Assembly: GCF_009755725.1 (NCBI RefSeq)
Contig: NZ_CP046619.1
Coordinates: forward strand, 2,046,001-2,110,000
Origin: Diaminobutyricimonas sp. LJ205
GTDB lineage: Bacteria; Actinomycetota; Actinomycetes; Actinomycetales; Microbacteriaceae
Direction of reading: 5' to 3'
Length of the DNA stretch: 64,000 bases
Under the pieces are notes generated by a model that searched no databases, had not been told where the DNA came from, and saw only the letters and a list, made by a program, of their open reading frames with translations. Of this stretch, positions 8,673-17,397 are shown piece after piece (position 1 is the first letter of the stretch; the number at the start of each line of letters is the position of its first letter). Made by a program: the position numbers and the translations under genes.

Positions 8673-8991
8673 GAGGCCTCCGTGCGCGACGGCGGAGCAG
8701 CGACCACAGCGCGGGCAGCAGGATCACGGCGGCCAGTGGGTAGGTGAAGTCCTCGATGGGCGCCTGCCCGATCAGCAGGCCGCTGGTGTGCGCCGGGTCG
8801 TAGGCGAACAGTCCCAGCCCGATCATCACGTTGTCGAACACGGCGGTGAGAACCAGCAGCGCGAGGGTGGCCAAACCAATGGCGGCGGCGGAACGAGGTC
8901 GGATGCCGCGACCGTTGCGCATTCCGAGCGGGAGTGCGAGCACCGCCAGGGCGGCGATGAGAAAGCCGGCGCACAGCAGGAGGTAGGTCAT
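8662..8991 (-). CDS. crtYf: C50 carotenoid cyclase subunit (CrtYf-like)
   Basis: 109-aa lycopene-cyclase-domain protein with three hydrophobic segments and the conserved PIEDFTYPL patch. It is one half of the heterodimeric cyclase that forms the rings of C50 carotenoids. Whether the rings are epsilon, gamma or beta cannot be told from sequence alone. ATG at 8991 overlaps the crtYe stop by four bases (ATGA), and its end overlaps crtEb. The frame is open further upstream, but that part lies inside crtYe. Confidence 0.88.
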   Translation of the reverse strand: MTYLLLCAGFLIAALAVLALPLGMRNGRGIRPRSAAAIGLATLALLVLTAVFDNVMIGLGLFAYDPAHTSGLLIGQAPIEDFTYPLAAVILLPALWSLLRRRARRPHDS

Positions 8992-9317
8992 GATTGCTCC
9001 TCCCCCGGCCGTGCCAGCACACGGGACCCGCCGGTCACCAGCACCATCGTCAGGTAGCAGAGGAAGACGAGAAAGAAGACCTCTTCCAGGGGCAGTTCGG
9101 GTGCGAGCAGGATGCCGGTGGAGATGTCCGACTGCGCTCGGAAGAAGATGCCGAGGCCGATGCCGGCCAGATCCCACGCGAGGAAGAACAGTGTGCCGAC
9201 CACGAGCACCACGGCAGCACGAGCCGGATCGTGCCAGAAGAACAGCCGGAACCGGCGATCCAGCAGCACCATGCAGCCGATCGACGCGAGCAGGAAGCCG
9301 AGGTAGAGCACGTTCAC
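8988..9317 (-). CDS. crtYe: C50 carotenoid cyclase subunit (CrtYe-like)
   Basis: 109 aa, partner of CrtYf. It has three membrane segments and the ELPLEEVFFLVFLCY motif characteristic of heterodimeric lycopene cyclase subunits (the PxEE patch is the presumed active-site acid cluster). GTG at 9317 overlaps the crtI stop by four bases (GTGA). The open frame extends far upstream inside crtI, but only this segment resembles the family. Confidence 0.88.
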   Translation of the reverse strand: MNVLYLGFLLASIGCMVLLDRRFRLFFWHDPARAAVVLVVGTLFFLAWDLAGIGLGIFFRAQSDISTGILLAPELPLEEVFFLVFLCYLTMVLVTGGSRVLARPGEEQS

Positions 9318-10870
9318 AGCGGCTCCGGGAGGGGTGTCGTGCTGGTGTCGCCGCGCAGCCGCTTGATCACGAGCTCGGCGCTGATCAGGCACATCGGCAG
9401 GCCGACCCCGGGCACCGTGGTGGCTCCGGCGTAGAGCAGCCCCTTCACCTTCGACGAGGCATTGCTGCCGCGGAAGAACGCGCTTTGCGTGAGCACGTGG
9501 GCGGGGCCGAGGGCGCTGCCACGCCAGGAGTTGAAGTCGGATTCGAAGTCCGCGGGGCCGATCGTGCGCCGCACGCGGATCCGCTGCTCCAGGTCCGGGA
9601 TGTGCGCCCAGAGGGCGATCTGCCGGATGGCCTGGTCGGCAACGCGTTCGACCGCAACATCCCCCGAGCCGTCGGCATCGCCGAACCCGATCGCCGGGTC
9701 GGCAGGCACCGGCACCAGGACGAACAGGTTCTCCTGGCCATCCGGGGTGACGCTCGCGTCGGTTGCGCCCGGTTTGCAGACGTACAGCGACGCCGGGTCG
9801 GGGATCGAGGTCGGCTCGCTGAAGATCTGGGAGAAGTCGCCTTCCCAGTCCTCGGTGAAGAACAGGCTGTGGTGCGCGAGCTGAGGCAGCTTGCCGTTGA
9901 CGCCGAGCAGCACGAGCACCGCGCCGGGTCCGGCCACCCGCTGCTTCCACCAGGCGTCATTCGTGCTGCGGAACTCAGGCCGCAGGAGCACCGTTTCGGT
10001 GTGATGCAGGTCGGCTGTGGACACCACCACATCGGCGTTGATCGTCCGGTTGATGCCCGAGGCATCCGCGAACCGCACTCCGCGCGCACGTCCGTTCTCG
10101 ACGGTGATCTCGGTGACTCGCGCGTCGGTGAGAATGCGCACGCCCTCTGTTTCGGCGAGTCGGCGGATGCTGTCGATGACCTGAGCGAATCCGCCGAGCG
10201 GGTAATAGACGCCATCCTGCAGGTCGAGGTGGCTCATCAGGTGGTACATGCTCGGCGCGGCATACGGCGATGTGCCGAGGAAGACGGCGGGATAGCCGAG
10301 CACCTGACGCAACCGCGGGTCGCGGATGCGGTCGGCGATGAAGCGGTGCAGGGGCTGCAGCAGCAAGCGGACCAGTCGGCCGCTGCGGCGCAGCACATCG
10401 CCGGTGGCAAGGGTGCGGTACGAGGCAAACGTCGAGTAGAGGAACCGCCGCACCGCCATCTCGTAGGTTTCCCGGGCGGAGGCGAGGTAGCGCTCCATCG
10501 CCGCCCGCGCGCCGGGTTCGATCCGTTCGAACGTGTCCAGGGTGCGCTCGCGATCAGCGCTGACGTCGAGTGGTTCGGGATGCTTCTCGAAGAACACCCG
10601 GTAGCCCGGGTCCAGCTTGGTCAGCTGCAGCTGTTCGGACGCGGAGGTGCCGAGCAATCGGTAGAAGTGGTCGAACACCTCGGGCATGAGGTACCAGGAC
10701 GGCCCGGTGTCGAATCGGAAACCGTCCTTCTCCCACGTGCCCGCGCGACCGCCGACCACTTCGCGCGCCTCCAGCAGGGTCACCTGATAGCCATCCCTGC
10801 CGAGCAGGGCAGCGGTGGCAAGCCCCGCGATGCCGCCGCCGATCACCACTGCCGTGGCCGTCGCGGTCAC
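9314..10870 (-). CDS. crtI: Phytoene desaturase
   Basis: 518-aa FAD-dependent desaturase converting phytoene (C40) to lycopene. The N-terminal dinucleotide fold reads VVIGGGIAGLATAALLGRDG. The C-terminal bacterial phytoene-dehydrogenase signature region ends in GLLYAGATTVPGVGLPMCL. GTG at 10870 overlaps the crtB stop (GTGA). Upstream in-frame codons fall inside crtB and are unlike the family, so the short start is preferred. Confidence 0.93.
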   Translation of the reverse strand: MTATATAVVIGGGIAGLATAALLGRDGYQVTLLEAREVVGGRAGTWEKDGFRFDTGPSWYLMPEVFDHFYRLLGTSASEQLQLTKLDPGYRVFFEKHPEPLDVSADRERTLDTFERIEPGARAAMERYLASARETYEMAVRRFLYSTFASYRTLATGDVLRRSGRLVRLLLQPLHRFIADRIRDPRLRQVLGYPAVFLGTSPYAAPSMYHLMSHLDLQDGVYYPLGGFAQVIDSIRRLAETEGVRILTDARVTEITVENGRARGVRFADASGINRTINADVVVSTADLHHTETVLLRPEFRSTNDAWWKQRVAGPGAVLVLLGVNGKLPQLAHHSLFFTEDWEGDFSQIFSEPTSIPDPASLYVCKPGATDASVTPDGQENLFVLVPVPADPAIGFGDADGSGDVAVERVADQAIRQIALWAHIPDLEQRIRVRRTIGPADFESDFNSWRGSALGPAHVLTQSAFFRGSNASSKVKGLLYAGATTVPGVGLPMCLISAELVIKRLRGDTSTTPLPEPL

Positions 10871-11736
10871 TGCGCCCCCGCCATCGAGCGCATCAGAATG
10901 CCAAGCTTGCGCGCGGTCGGAACGCGGACGCGTTGCCGCACAAGTTGCGGGGCGGGGGTCTCCCGCAACCGCGCGGTCAAGGCGGAGAACAGCGCGTGCG
11001 CGGCAACCACCGCGCGGCGGCAATCCGGCGGCAGCAGCGAAATGGTCTCGCGGGCAGCGGCGAGGTCGGCCTGGATCTGGGCGACGAGGGCGTCCTTCTC
11101 GGCTTCGGTCAGCCGCTCGGGGTCGATGCCGGGAAAGTACCGACGGCCGCGCGCACTGAAGTCATCCGCGAGGTCGCGCAGGAAGTTGATCCTCTGAAAC
11201 GCGGAGCCGAGACTGCGGGCGCCCTCCTCGAGGCGCGCCCGGGTGCTCTGGGCGACGGTGTGGTCGATCAGGAACACCCGCAGGCACATCAGCCCGATCA
11301 CTTCGGCGGAGCCGTATACGTACTCGCGCAGTTCCGCCTCGGTGAAGTCCACCGGGCTGAGATCGCGGCGCATCGATGCGAAGAACGGCGCGGTGAGTTC
11401 GGTGCCGATCCCGGCTTCCCTGGCGGTGCGCGCGAAAGAGTGCACCACCAGATTGCTGCTGTAGCCGACGGCGATGGCCTGGTGAGTCTGGGTCTCCAGC
11501 TCATCGAGGATGTCGCGCTGCCCGGCGTTGTCGACGCCGGCCTGTTCTGCCGCCCCGTCGACAATCTCGTCGGCGATGCGCACCAACGCGTAGATGTCGG
11601 CTACCCGGTCCCGGGTGGGTCGGGCGAACAATCGGGAGGCGAGGCCGAACGACGACGAGTACTCGGTGATGATGCGAGCCGAACTGCGGTGCGCCGCGCG
11701 GGAGTATTGCGCCAACGGCTCCAGCTCGGTGCTCAT
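10867..11736 (-). CDS. crtB: Phytoene synthase
   Basis: 289-aa squalene/phytoene synthase condensing two GGPP molecules to phytoene. Both Asp-rich motifs are present: DEIVD in the first helix pair and DLADD in RINFLRDLADDF. ATG at 11736 gives the start MSTELEPLAQYSRA and overlaps the crtE stop (ATGA); the further upstream ATG at 11754 would intrude into crtE. Confidence 0.93.
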   Translation of the reverse strand: MSTELEPLAQYSRAAHRSSARIITEYSSSFGLASRLFARPTRDRVADIYALVRIADEIVDGAAEQAGVDNAGQRDILDELETQTHQAIAVGYSSNLVVHSFARTAREAGIGTELTAPFFASMRRDLSPVDFTEAELREYVYGSAEVIGLMCLRVFLIDHTVAQSTRARLEEGARSLGSAFQRINFLRDLADDFSARGRRYFPGIDPERLTEAEKDALVAQIQADLAAARETISLLPPDCRRAVVAAHALFSALTARLRETPAPQLVRQRVRVPTARKLGILMRSMAGAQ

Positions 11737-12803
11737 GCTTCGCGCTCCACGCATCGGGTGAGCACCCGCCGAAGCAGCCCGTCGAGCTCGCCCGGCAGCC
11801 CAGCATGATCGAGCGTCTCGATCGCTTGGGCGGTGCGCGCCGCGATCACTGATTCGACGAAGACGTTCGCACCGAAGTCGACGAGGGCGGCGCGAACGAG
11901 AGCGGCGTCCTCGTCGGTGAGGTCGGGGCGGCCGAACCGCGGTTCGATGATGGCCCAGGCATCCGTCGTCCGCGCATAGGCGATCAGCAGCGTCTGCTTG
12001 CCCTCGCGCAGGTCGCCGAGGGTGCTCTTGCCGGTCATTCGTTCGTCGCCGAACACCCCGAGCATGTCGTCCCGCAGTTGGAACACGGTGCCCAGATCTG
12101 CGCCGATGCTCCGGAGAGTGTCGATGGTTCTCGCATCCGTCCTGGCGAGGATCGCACCGGCCACGATCGGCGCGATGAAGGAGTAACTGGCCGTCTTGTT
12201 TGCGCTCATGGTGACGATATCCGCGGGCGATGGCTGGACGATGCCGGTGGCGTACGCGACATCGGCGTGCTGGCCCGCGGCCGCGTCGAAGACGGCGTGG
12301 TCGAAGACGTCGAGCAGGGCGCTTCGCACCGCGGCATCGCCGGGCAGCTCGGCGATCACCCGCTGCGCGGCATGCAACAGCAGATCTCCGGCCAGGATTG
12401 CGGATGCCTCGCCCCAGACGGTGGCACGCTGCGGCTGCACGCCCCGGTCGACGGCGTCGGTGGCGAACACCCCGGCAAGGTTGGGGCTGCCGCGTCGGAC
12501 CAGGTCCCGGTCGATCACGTCATCGTGCATGAGCAGCGCGGTGTGCAGCAGCTCGAAGGCGCCGGCGACTCGCACAGCGAGATCGGCATCCGTGCCGCCC
12601 AGCGCGCGATAGACGCCCAGCACCAGCAGGGGGCGAAGCTTCTTGCCGCCGACGCTCGCGTCCCGTGCCGTTTCCCACAACCGGCGGAAGCTCGGTCGGT
12701 GCCGTGCGGCCCGCTCGATCCGCTCGTCGAAGAACTCCTGCAGTCGCACCGCGACAGCGCTGCCGCCCTCCACGCCGTCGGTCTTGCTGAGAAGCGCGGT
12801 CAT
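11733..12803 (-). CDS. crtE: Geranylgeranyl diphosphate synthase (polyprenyl synthetase)
   Basis: 356-aa trans-prenyltransferase supplying GGPP for CrtB. The first Asp-rich motif is MHDDVIDRD. The second reads LRDDMLGVFGD, keeping the two leading aspartates with Gly at the last position of the usual DDxxD, as in several actinobacterial paralogues. GKKLRP and the KT in MSANKTASY are in place. ATG at 12803 overlaps the idi stop (ATGA). Confidence 0.92.
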   Translation of the reverse strand: MTALLSKTDGVEGGSAVAVRLQEFFDERIERAARHRPSFRRLWETARDASVGGKKLRPLLVLGVYRALGGTDADLAVRVAGAFELLHTALLMHDDVIDRDLVRRGSPNLAGVFATDAVDRGVQPQRATVWGEASAILAGDLLLHAAQRVIAELPGDAAVRSALLDVFDHAVFDAAAGQHADVAYATGIVQPSPADIVTMSANKTASYSFIAPIVAGAILARTDARTIDTLRSIGADLGTVFQLRDDMLGVFGDERMTGKSTLGDLREGKQTLLIAYARTTDAWAIIEPRFGRPDLTDEDAALVRAALVDFGANVFVESVIAARTAQAIETLDHAGLPGELDGLLRRVLTRCVEREA

Positions 12804-13381
12804 GCTGCATCCACCGCCTCGGTCGAGTGCTGGCCGTTATCCAGCGAGATCGCCTCGCCGCCCAGGAACGGGAGCAGTCGCGCCTGCATGACCAGCCACG
12901 GGCTGAACGCCCATGGCGCGCTGCGGACGGCGTGGCCGAGCGTCTGCGGATCGACCCAGGCGAAGTCGATCACCTCACCCGGATGCGCCGCTGGGGTGGT
13001 CTCGGTGACCGCGATGTACACCGGGCAGAGCTCGTTCTCGACCATTCCGCGCGCGTCGGTGGCCCGGTAGCGGAACAGTGGCAGCTCGAGCCGCACATCG
13101 GTCAGGGTCAGGCCCAGTTCGAACTCCGCCCGCCGATGCACGGCCGACAGCACGGGCTCGGCTGGTTTCGGGTGACCGCAGAACGAATTGGTCCACACTC
13201 CGGGCCACGTTGCTTTCTCCAGTGCACGCCTGGTCACCAGGACTTCGCCGTCCGGGTTCAGTACATGGCACGAGAACGCCAGGTGAAGAGCGGTGTCCGC
13301 GCCGTGCACGTGGGCCTTGGGCGCGGTGCCGATGGGAGCGCCCTCGTCATCGACGAGAACGACATAGTCTGAGTCCGACAT
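12800..13381 (-). CDS. idi: Isopentenyl-diphosphate delta-isomerase, type I
   Basis: 193-aa Nudix-fold isomerase interconverting IPP and DMAPP, the entry step of the crt operon. Key features are the catalytic Cys in TNSFCGHPK, the metal-binding histidines (HVHG, HLAF) and the Glu pair in GMVENELCPVY. It is the first gene of the operon. ATG at 13381 is preceded by GGAG at seven bases. Placing idi at the head of the operon suggests precursor supply is co-regulated with pigment synthesis. Confidence 0.93.
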   Translation of the reverse strand: MSDSDYVVLVDDEGAPIGTAPKAHVHGADTALHLAFSCHVLNPDGEVLVTRRALEKATWPGVWTNSFCGHPKPAEPVLSAVHRRAEFELGLTLTDVRLELPLFRYRATDARGMVENELCPVYIAVTETTPAAHPGEVIDFAWVDPQTLGHAVRSAPWAFSPWLVMQARLLPFLGGEAISLDNGQHSTEAVDAA

Positions 13382-13456
13382 GGCTAACTCCGTGTATTTC
13401 TAGACTGGCTAGTAAATAACGTAGCACGCATCTAGTTAGTCGACTAGGCTGATTTC
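13382..13456. promoter_or_regulatory. Divergent crtR / idi-crt promoter region with palindromic operator
   Basis: This 75-bp gap is AT-rich for the window and contains several CTAG motifs. The perfect 10-bp palindrome TAGTCGACTA (13437-13446) overlaps TAGGCT (13445-13450), which lies six bases before the crtR ATG. On the opposite strand TCGACT with TTATTT some 18 bp downstream could be the -35/-10 for the idi operon (weak). A MarR-type protein bound at the palindrome would occlude both promoters. In C. glutamicum the equivalent divergent region is CrtR-controlled and GGPP-responsive. Confidence 0.55.
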
Positions 13457-14020
13457 ATGCCAGCAGAGGGGCATCCCGCACATACCGTCGAAGGATCGAT
13501 GCACGATCCTCGCGTGACCGACCCCCGGCAGGAACTCGTCAACCGTGCCGATCTCGACGAGGCCAGCCTCGACCAGATCGTGCGCGTGATGGACGCGATG
13601 CGGGACTGGCGCCAGGCTGAGACGCGGATGAGTGAGGCCTCGCGCAAGTACATGAAGCTCGGCGAGACCGACATGCGGGCACTGCGCTTTCTCATCTCCG
13701 CACACAACCAGGGCATCTTGGCCACCCCGGGCGCGATCTCGGATCACCTCGGCATCTCGAGCGCATCGACCACCAAGCTGCTGGACCGCCTCGAACGCGG
13801 CGGGCACATCACCCGGTCGCCGCACCCGACCGACCGCCGGGCACTGGTGATCCACGTGACCGACGAAACCCGGGTGGTCGCGCGCGAGACCGTCGGCCGC
13901 CAGCACGCACGCCGCTTTTACGCGGCGGCCAGGTTGACGCCGGAGGAGCGCGAAGTGGTGATTCGATTCCTCAGTGACCTGAGCGCCACCGAAACGGCGA
14001 ACGGATCACTGCACGCCTGA
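13457..14020 (+). CDS. crtR: MarR-family regulator of carotenoid genes (CrtR-like)
   Basis: 187-aa winged-helix MarR protein. The recognition region reads GAISDHLGISSASTTKLLDRLERGGHITRSPHPTDRRA, matching the family wing. It is divergent from the crt operon, the same arrangement as crtR in C. glutamicum, where the protein represses the operon and is released by GGPP (known there, inferred here). The start at 13457 fits a leaderless message behind TAGGCT; ATG at 13499 (AGGA upstream) is an alternative. The 3' end overlaps the convergent glycosylase gene by 15 bp. Confidence 0.85.
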   Translation: MPAEGHPAHTVEGSMHDPRVTDPRQELVNRADLDEASLDQIVRVMDAMRDWRQAETRMSEASRKYMKLGETDMRALRFLISAHNQGILATPGAISDHLGISSASTTKLLDRLERGGHITRSPHPTDRRALVIHVTDETRVVARETVGRQHARRFYAAARLTPEEREVVIRFLSDLSATETANGSLHA

Positions 14021-14455
14021 GCCGATCGGGCGTTCCCAGTCGGCGATTCCGCCATCGACCACCTGAAAGATCGGGTGCGCCTCGGGAGCGGTGACCGCGG
14101 CCCAACGCTCGGCCACCAACGGGCTGCGGGTGGTGAGCTTGCCGAGCAGGTGGGACCACTCATAGTCCAGCTGACCCTGCGGCAACGCGATCCTGGCCAC
14201 TACCGACCCGGGAACGAGGATGCGGGACCGGTCAAACCGGTAGCCCCGTGCGTCTGCCTCGTCGGCGATCCCGGTGAGGAATGCGCCGACCACCACGAGT
14301 GGCGCCGGGTCGGCGCGGAAGCGTTCGAGCTGCGGATGCCGGCTGTAACCCCGGCCCGGCGTGGCGATCACTGCCTGCGCCAGCAGCGCCTCCCGCCACC
14401 CGGCGGTGAGCGCCTGCCGGTCAAAGTACTGCGGATGCACCGACCAGAGCCTCAC
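14006..14455 (-). CDS. Pyrimidine dimer DNA glycosylase (T4 endonuclease V-like)
   Basis: 149 aa beginning MRLWSVHPQYFD, the signature of the Pyr_excise family related to T4 DenV. Such enzymes cut the glycosidic bond at UV-induced cyclobutane pyrimidine dimers, starting base excision repair. It is translationally coupled to the upstream SDR-DUF2867 gene (4-bp ATGA overlap). Its position beside the photoprotective carotenoid operon suggests a light/UV theme, but it is convergent with crtR, so co-regulation is not implied. Confidence 0.8.
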   Translation of the reverse strand: MRLWSVHPQYFDRQALTAGWREALLAQAVIATPGRGYSRHPQLERFRADPAPLVVVGAFLTGIADEADARGYRFDRSRILVPGSVVARIALPQGQLDYEWSHLLGKLTTRSPLVAERWAAVTAPEAHPIFQVVDGGIADWERPIGSGVQ

Positions 14456-15948
14456 GCGTCAACCGTAACGGTCTGGGCTGACACCGCTCGTTGTTCCGCC
14501 TCGAGCACGATCCGGTTGGCCATGCCGTTGAAGATGATGCCGTGGAAGGGCAGGATCGCGAACCAGTACAGCCGACCGCTCAGCCCGCGCGGGAAGTACA
14601 CCGCCCGCTGCCGGTAGCGGGCGCCAGTCGGGGTCGGTTCGGTCTCCAGCTCCAGCCAGGCCCGGCCCGGCAGCCGCATCTCGGCGCGCAGACGCAAGGT
14701 TCGCGGGCGCTCCAGCCGCTCCACCCGCCAGAAGTCCAGCACCTCGCCGGTGCTCAATCGTTCGGCGTGACGTCGCCCGCGACGAAGCCCCACTCCCCCG
14801 AACAGCTTGTCGATCCAGCCGCGCAGCGCCCAGGCCAGCGGAAAGGAGTACCAGCCGTTTCGCCCGCCGATCCCCTCGATGACCGTCCAGAGCTGGTCCA
14901 CCGATGCGGAGGTCTCCCGCTGCTTGAGGTCGGTGTACACGGTGTGTCCCGCCCAGTCCGGGTCGCTCGGCAGTGGATCGCTCGGGGCATCCTCGACCGA
15001 CGCGTTCTGCCACGAGGTCTCGACATCCGCGTCGCGCATCTTCGCCAGCGCGAGCCGCACCGATCGACGGTAGCTCAGCAGCCCCTCGGCGGGCGGCGGG
15101 ATGTACTGGTCGATGTCGCGCTCGGTGACCACGCAGTCGAACTGAAGCGACTCGATGATTGGCACGGCCAGCCGCCGCGGGATCGGGGTCACCAGGTTCA
15201 CCCATTGCGACGCGAGCCAGGGCGTCAACACCGGCAGCGATGCGATCGGGCGCTGTTTCAGGCCGGCCTCCAGCGCGTAGCCGTTCATCATCTGGCCGTA
15301 GCGCAGCACATCGGGTCCGCCGATGTCGAGCGTGCGATTCACCTCTGACGGCAGCTGGGCGGTCGCGAGCAGATAGTAGAGCACGTCCCGAACGGCAATC
15401 GGCTGCACCTTGTTGCGCACCCACCGCGGCGCCGGCATGTATGGCAGCACCTCGGTCAGGTGCCGAATCATCTCGAACGACGCCGAGCCGGACCCGATGA
15501 TCACGCCGGCCTGCAGCGCTGCGGTCGGCACTCCCGACTCGAGGAGCGCATTGCCGACCGCCACGCGGGAGCGCAGGTGGCGCGAGAGGGTGACCCCGTC
15601 CGGGTGCAGTCCGCCAAGGTAGACGATGCGCGAGACACCGGCTTTCTTGGCGGCGGTCGCCACATTTCGTGCGGCGGCGAATTCTTCCTCGTCGAAATCT
15701 CCGTGCGAGGTCATCGAGTGCACCAGGTAGTAGGCGACATCCACGGCTGCGGATGCCTCGGCCACGGCCTTCGGATCCTTCAAGTTGCCCGTCACGACCT
15801 CCACCCTGTTCAACCACGGCACATCCGTGAGTTTCTGCGGCGAACGGACGATGACGCGCACCCGGTATCCGGCCTCGAGCAGTCGCGGCACCAGCCGCCC
15901 GCCGACATAACCAGTGGCCCCGGTCACCAGCGCGAGCTGTCCAGTCAT
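14452..15948 (-). CDS. NAD(P)-binding SDR oxidoreductase fused to DUF2867
   Basis: 498 aa. The N-terminal atypical short-chain dehydrogenase fold shows TGATGYVGGRL (residues 8-18) and YYLVHSM. From about residue 330 a DUF2867-type domain follows (WTVIEGIGGRNGWY and RAVYFPRGLSGRLYW). The same two-domain architecture is widespread in actinobacteria and often sits near photolyase or carotenoid genes; the reaction is unknown. ATG at 15948 lies seven bases after TAGTGT on the minus strand without a Shine-Dalgarno, a probable leaderless start. Confidence 0.82.
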   Translation of the reverse strand: MTGQLALVTGATGYVGGRLVPRLLEAGYRVRVIVRSPQKLTDVPWLNRVEVVTGNLKDPKAVAEASAAVDVAYYLVHSMTSHGDFDEEEFAAARNVATAAKKAGVSRIVYLGGLHPDGVTLSRHLRSRVAVGNALLESGVPTAALQAGVIIGSGSASFEMIRHLTEVLPYMPAPRWVRNKVQPIAVRDVLYYLLATAQLPSEVNRTLDIGGPDVLRYGQMMNGYALEAGLKQRPIASLPVLTPWLASQWVNLVTPIPRRLAVPIIESLQFDCVVTERDIDQYIPPPAEGLLSYRRSVRLALAKMRDADVETSWQNASVEDAPSDPLPSDPDWAGHTVYTDLKQRETSASVDQLWTVIEGIGGRNGWYSFPLAWALRGWIDKLFGGVGLRRGRRHAERLSTGEVLDFWRVERLERPRTLRLRAEMRLPGRAWLELETEPTPTGARYRQRAVYFPRGLSGRLYWFAILPFHGIIFNGMANRIVLEAEQRAVSAQTVTVDA

Positions 15949-16049
15949 GCCCGAGACACTACGCCCGAGTTCTTCGGTCTCTGGCCGCTCGGATGCAGCG
16001 GGCCTACCATGACAGGACTATCCCGTCGCCTCATCCGGGGAGCTTGCCC

Positions 16050-16544
16050 ATGGTCCAGGTCCGCATCATCGGTCTCGCTGTAGATACCCGCGCGCAGCCC
16101 GTGATTCTGCTCAAGCCGATCCTCAACGAGCCCGGCACGGGCAAGATACTTCCGATCTGGATCGGCGCGCAGGAGGCGACATCCATCTTCATTGCCATTG
16201 AAGGGGCGCACGCCCCGAGACCGCTGGCGCACGATCTGATGAAGAACCTGCTCGAGGAGGTGGCCGCCAGCGTCGACAAGGTCGAGGTCACCCGCATCGA
16301 CGAGGGCACGTTCTACGCCGAAATCACCCTGCGCACGCAAGGCGGTGTGCGGCTGATCGATTCCCGGCCGTCGGATGCGATCGCCCTCGCCGCCCGCGTC
16401 GATGCGCCGATCTGGGTCGATGACGACGTTCTCGAGGAGGCCGGGATCGAGGACGAATTGGATCACTCGGCGGAGGAAGACGAGAAACTAGCCGAGTTCA
16501 AGAAGTTCCTCGATGAGGTCGACCCGGAGGACTTCCAGGGCTAA
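16050..16544 (+). CDS. Bifunctional nuclease family protein (DUF151)
   Basis: 164-aa BFN/DUF151 protein, starting MVQVRIIGLAVD. The conserved ILPIWIGAQEATSI and RPSDAIALAARVDAPIWV blocks are present. Plant and bacterial members have been reported to show RNase/DNase activity; the cellular role in actinobacteria is open. The acidic C-terminal tail is typical. ATG at 16050 follows GGGGAG at eight bases, so the longer upstream frame is not used. Confidence 0.88.
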   Translation: MVQVRIIGLAVDTRAQPVILLKPILNEPGTGKILPIWIGAQEATSIFIAIEGAHAPRPLAHDLMKNLLEEVAASVDKVEVTRIDEGTFYAEITLRTQGGVRLIDSRPSDAIALAARVDAPIWVDDDVLEEAGIEDELDHSAEEDEKLAEFKKFLDEVDPEDFQG

Positions 16545-16587
16545 CCCTTGCTGGCGAACCAACCCCACATCGTTCTACGCTCAACCC

Positions 16588-16860
16588 ATGTGCAGGAACA
16601 TCCACACGCTTCATAATTTCGAGCCGGCCGCCACCGACGATGAAGTTCATGCCGCCGCACTCCAGTTCGTCCGCAAGATCAGTGGGACGACCAAGCCGTC
16701 GAAGGCCAACACCGCCGCATTCGAGCTGGCGGTCGAAGAGATCGCGCACATCTCGCGTCATCTGCTCGATGATCTGGTGACGAGCGCTCCCCCGAAGAAC
16801 CGGGAAGTCGAGGCTGCCAAGGCGCGAGCCCGGGCGGCCACCCGGTACTCGGCAGCCTGA
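16588..16860 (+). CDS. DUF2277 family small protein
   Basis: 90 aa starting MCRNIHTLHNFEPAAT, the hallmark of DUF2277, with the conserved ALQFVRKISG. Its function is unknown. It is preceded by the DUF151 gene on the same strand (43-bp gap). The start at 16588 is set by the family N-terminus; the in-frame extension upstream overlaps DUF151 and is not conserved-looking. Confidence 0.85.
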   Translation: MCRNIHTLHNFEPAATDDEVHAAALQFVRKISGTTKPSKANTAAFELAVEEIAHISRHLLDDLVTSAPPKNREVEAAKARARAATRYSAA

Positions 16861-16869
16861 CCCGGCCCG

Positions 16870-17397
16870 CTAGTTCGCCGACGGGCGGTGGCTGTCGGTG
16901 AGCGCTGGCGGCCATACAACCTGGAACCGCTCGAACACGATCTCGTGGTCGTCGGTGAAGCTGTCACCGCGAGCAGCGCAGGTTCGCTCCCAGTAGCGGC
17001 GGTGTCCGATCAGCCAGCTGTCCAGCGAGCCATCGTCTTCGCCCTCGTCGCGGGCGAACGTGGCATCCACGCTCGCAATGGTGCCGATCCGGAGTTCCGT
17101 ACTGCGGAGGATCACCGTCGGTCGGCCCGATCCGTCACAAGCCACCCAGTGCGAGCCGACGCGCGGCAGCGGCTCGTCGCGGGCCAGGAATTCGTCGACG
17201 AGGTCCGCGGTCGCCCGCTTGGTGCCGCCGACGACGAGCCCGAGCAGTTCATCGGAAAGCTCTGCAGAGTCCCCGAATCGGTCCACCGCGTACTCAGGGT
17301 CGGAACGCGCTGCGACGGGATGCGCCGCAGCGTAGTCCGCCCAGAATCGGTCGGCGGCTGCCCGATCAAGCGGGGCGGCGGGCGTTCGTTCCGTCAT
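16870..17397 (-). CDS. ASCH-domain protein
   Basis: 175 aa. It matches the ASCH fold: GGTKRATADL near residue 65 is the family's G-x-K-x-(S/T) patch, followed by the beta-rich core (WVACDGSGRPTVILRSTELRIG) and FERFQVV at the end. ASCH proteins are predicted RNA-binding or nucleoside-amide hydrolase-like. ATG at 17397 overlaps the stop of the upstream maltokinase-cap-like gene by four bases, so the two are coupled. Confidence 0.8.
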   Translation of the reverse strand: MTERTPAAPLDRAAADRFWADYAAAHPVAARSDPEYAVDRFGDSAELSDELLGLVVGGTKRATADLVDEFLARDEPLPRVGSHWVACDGSGRPTVILRSTELRIGTIASVDATFARDEGEDDGSLDSWLIGHRRYWERTCAARGDSFTDDHEIVFERFQVVWPPALTDSHRPSAN

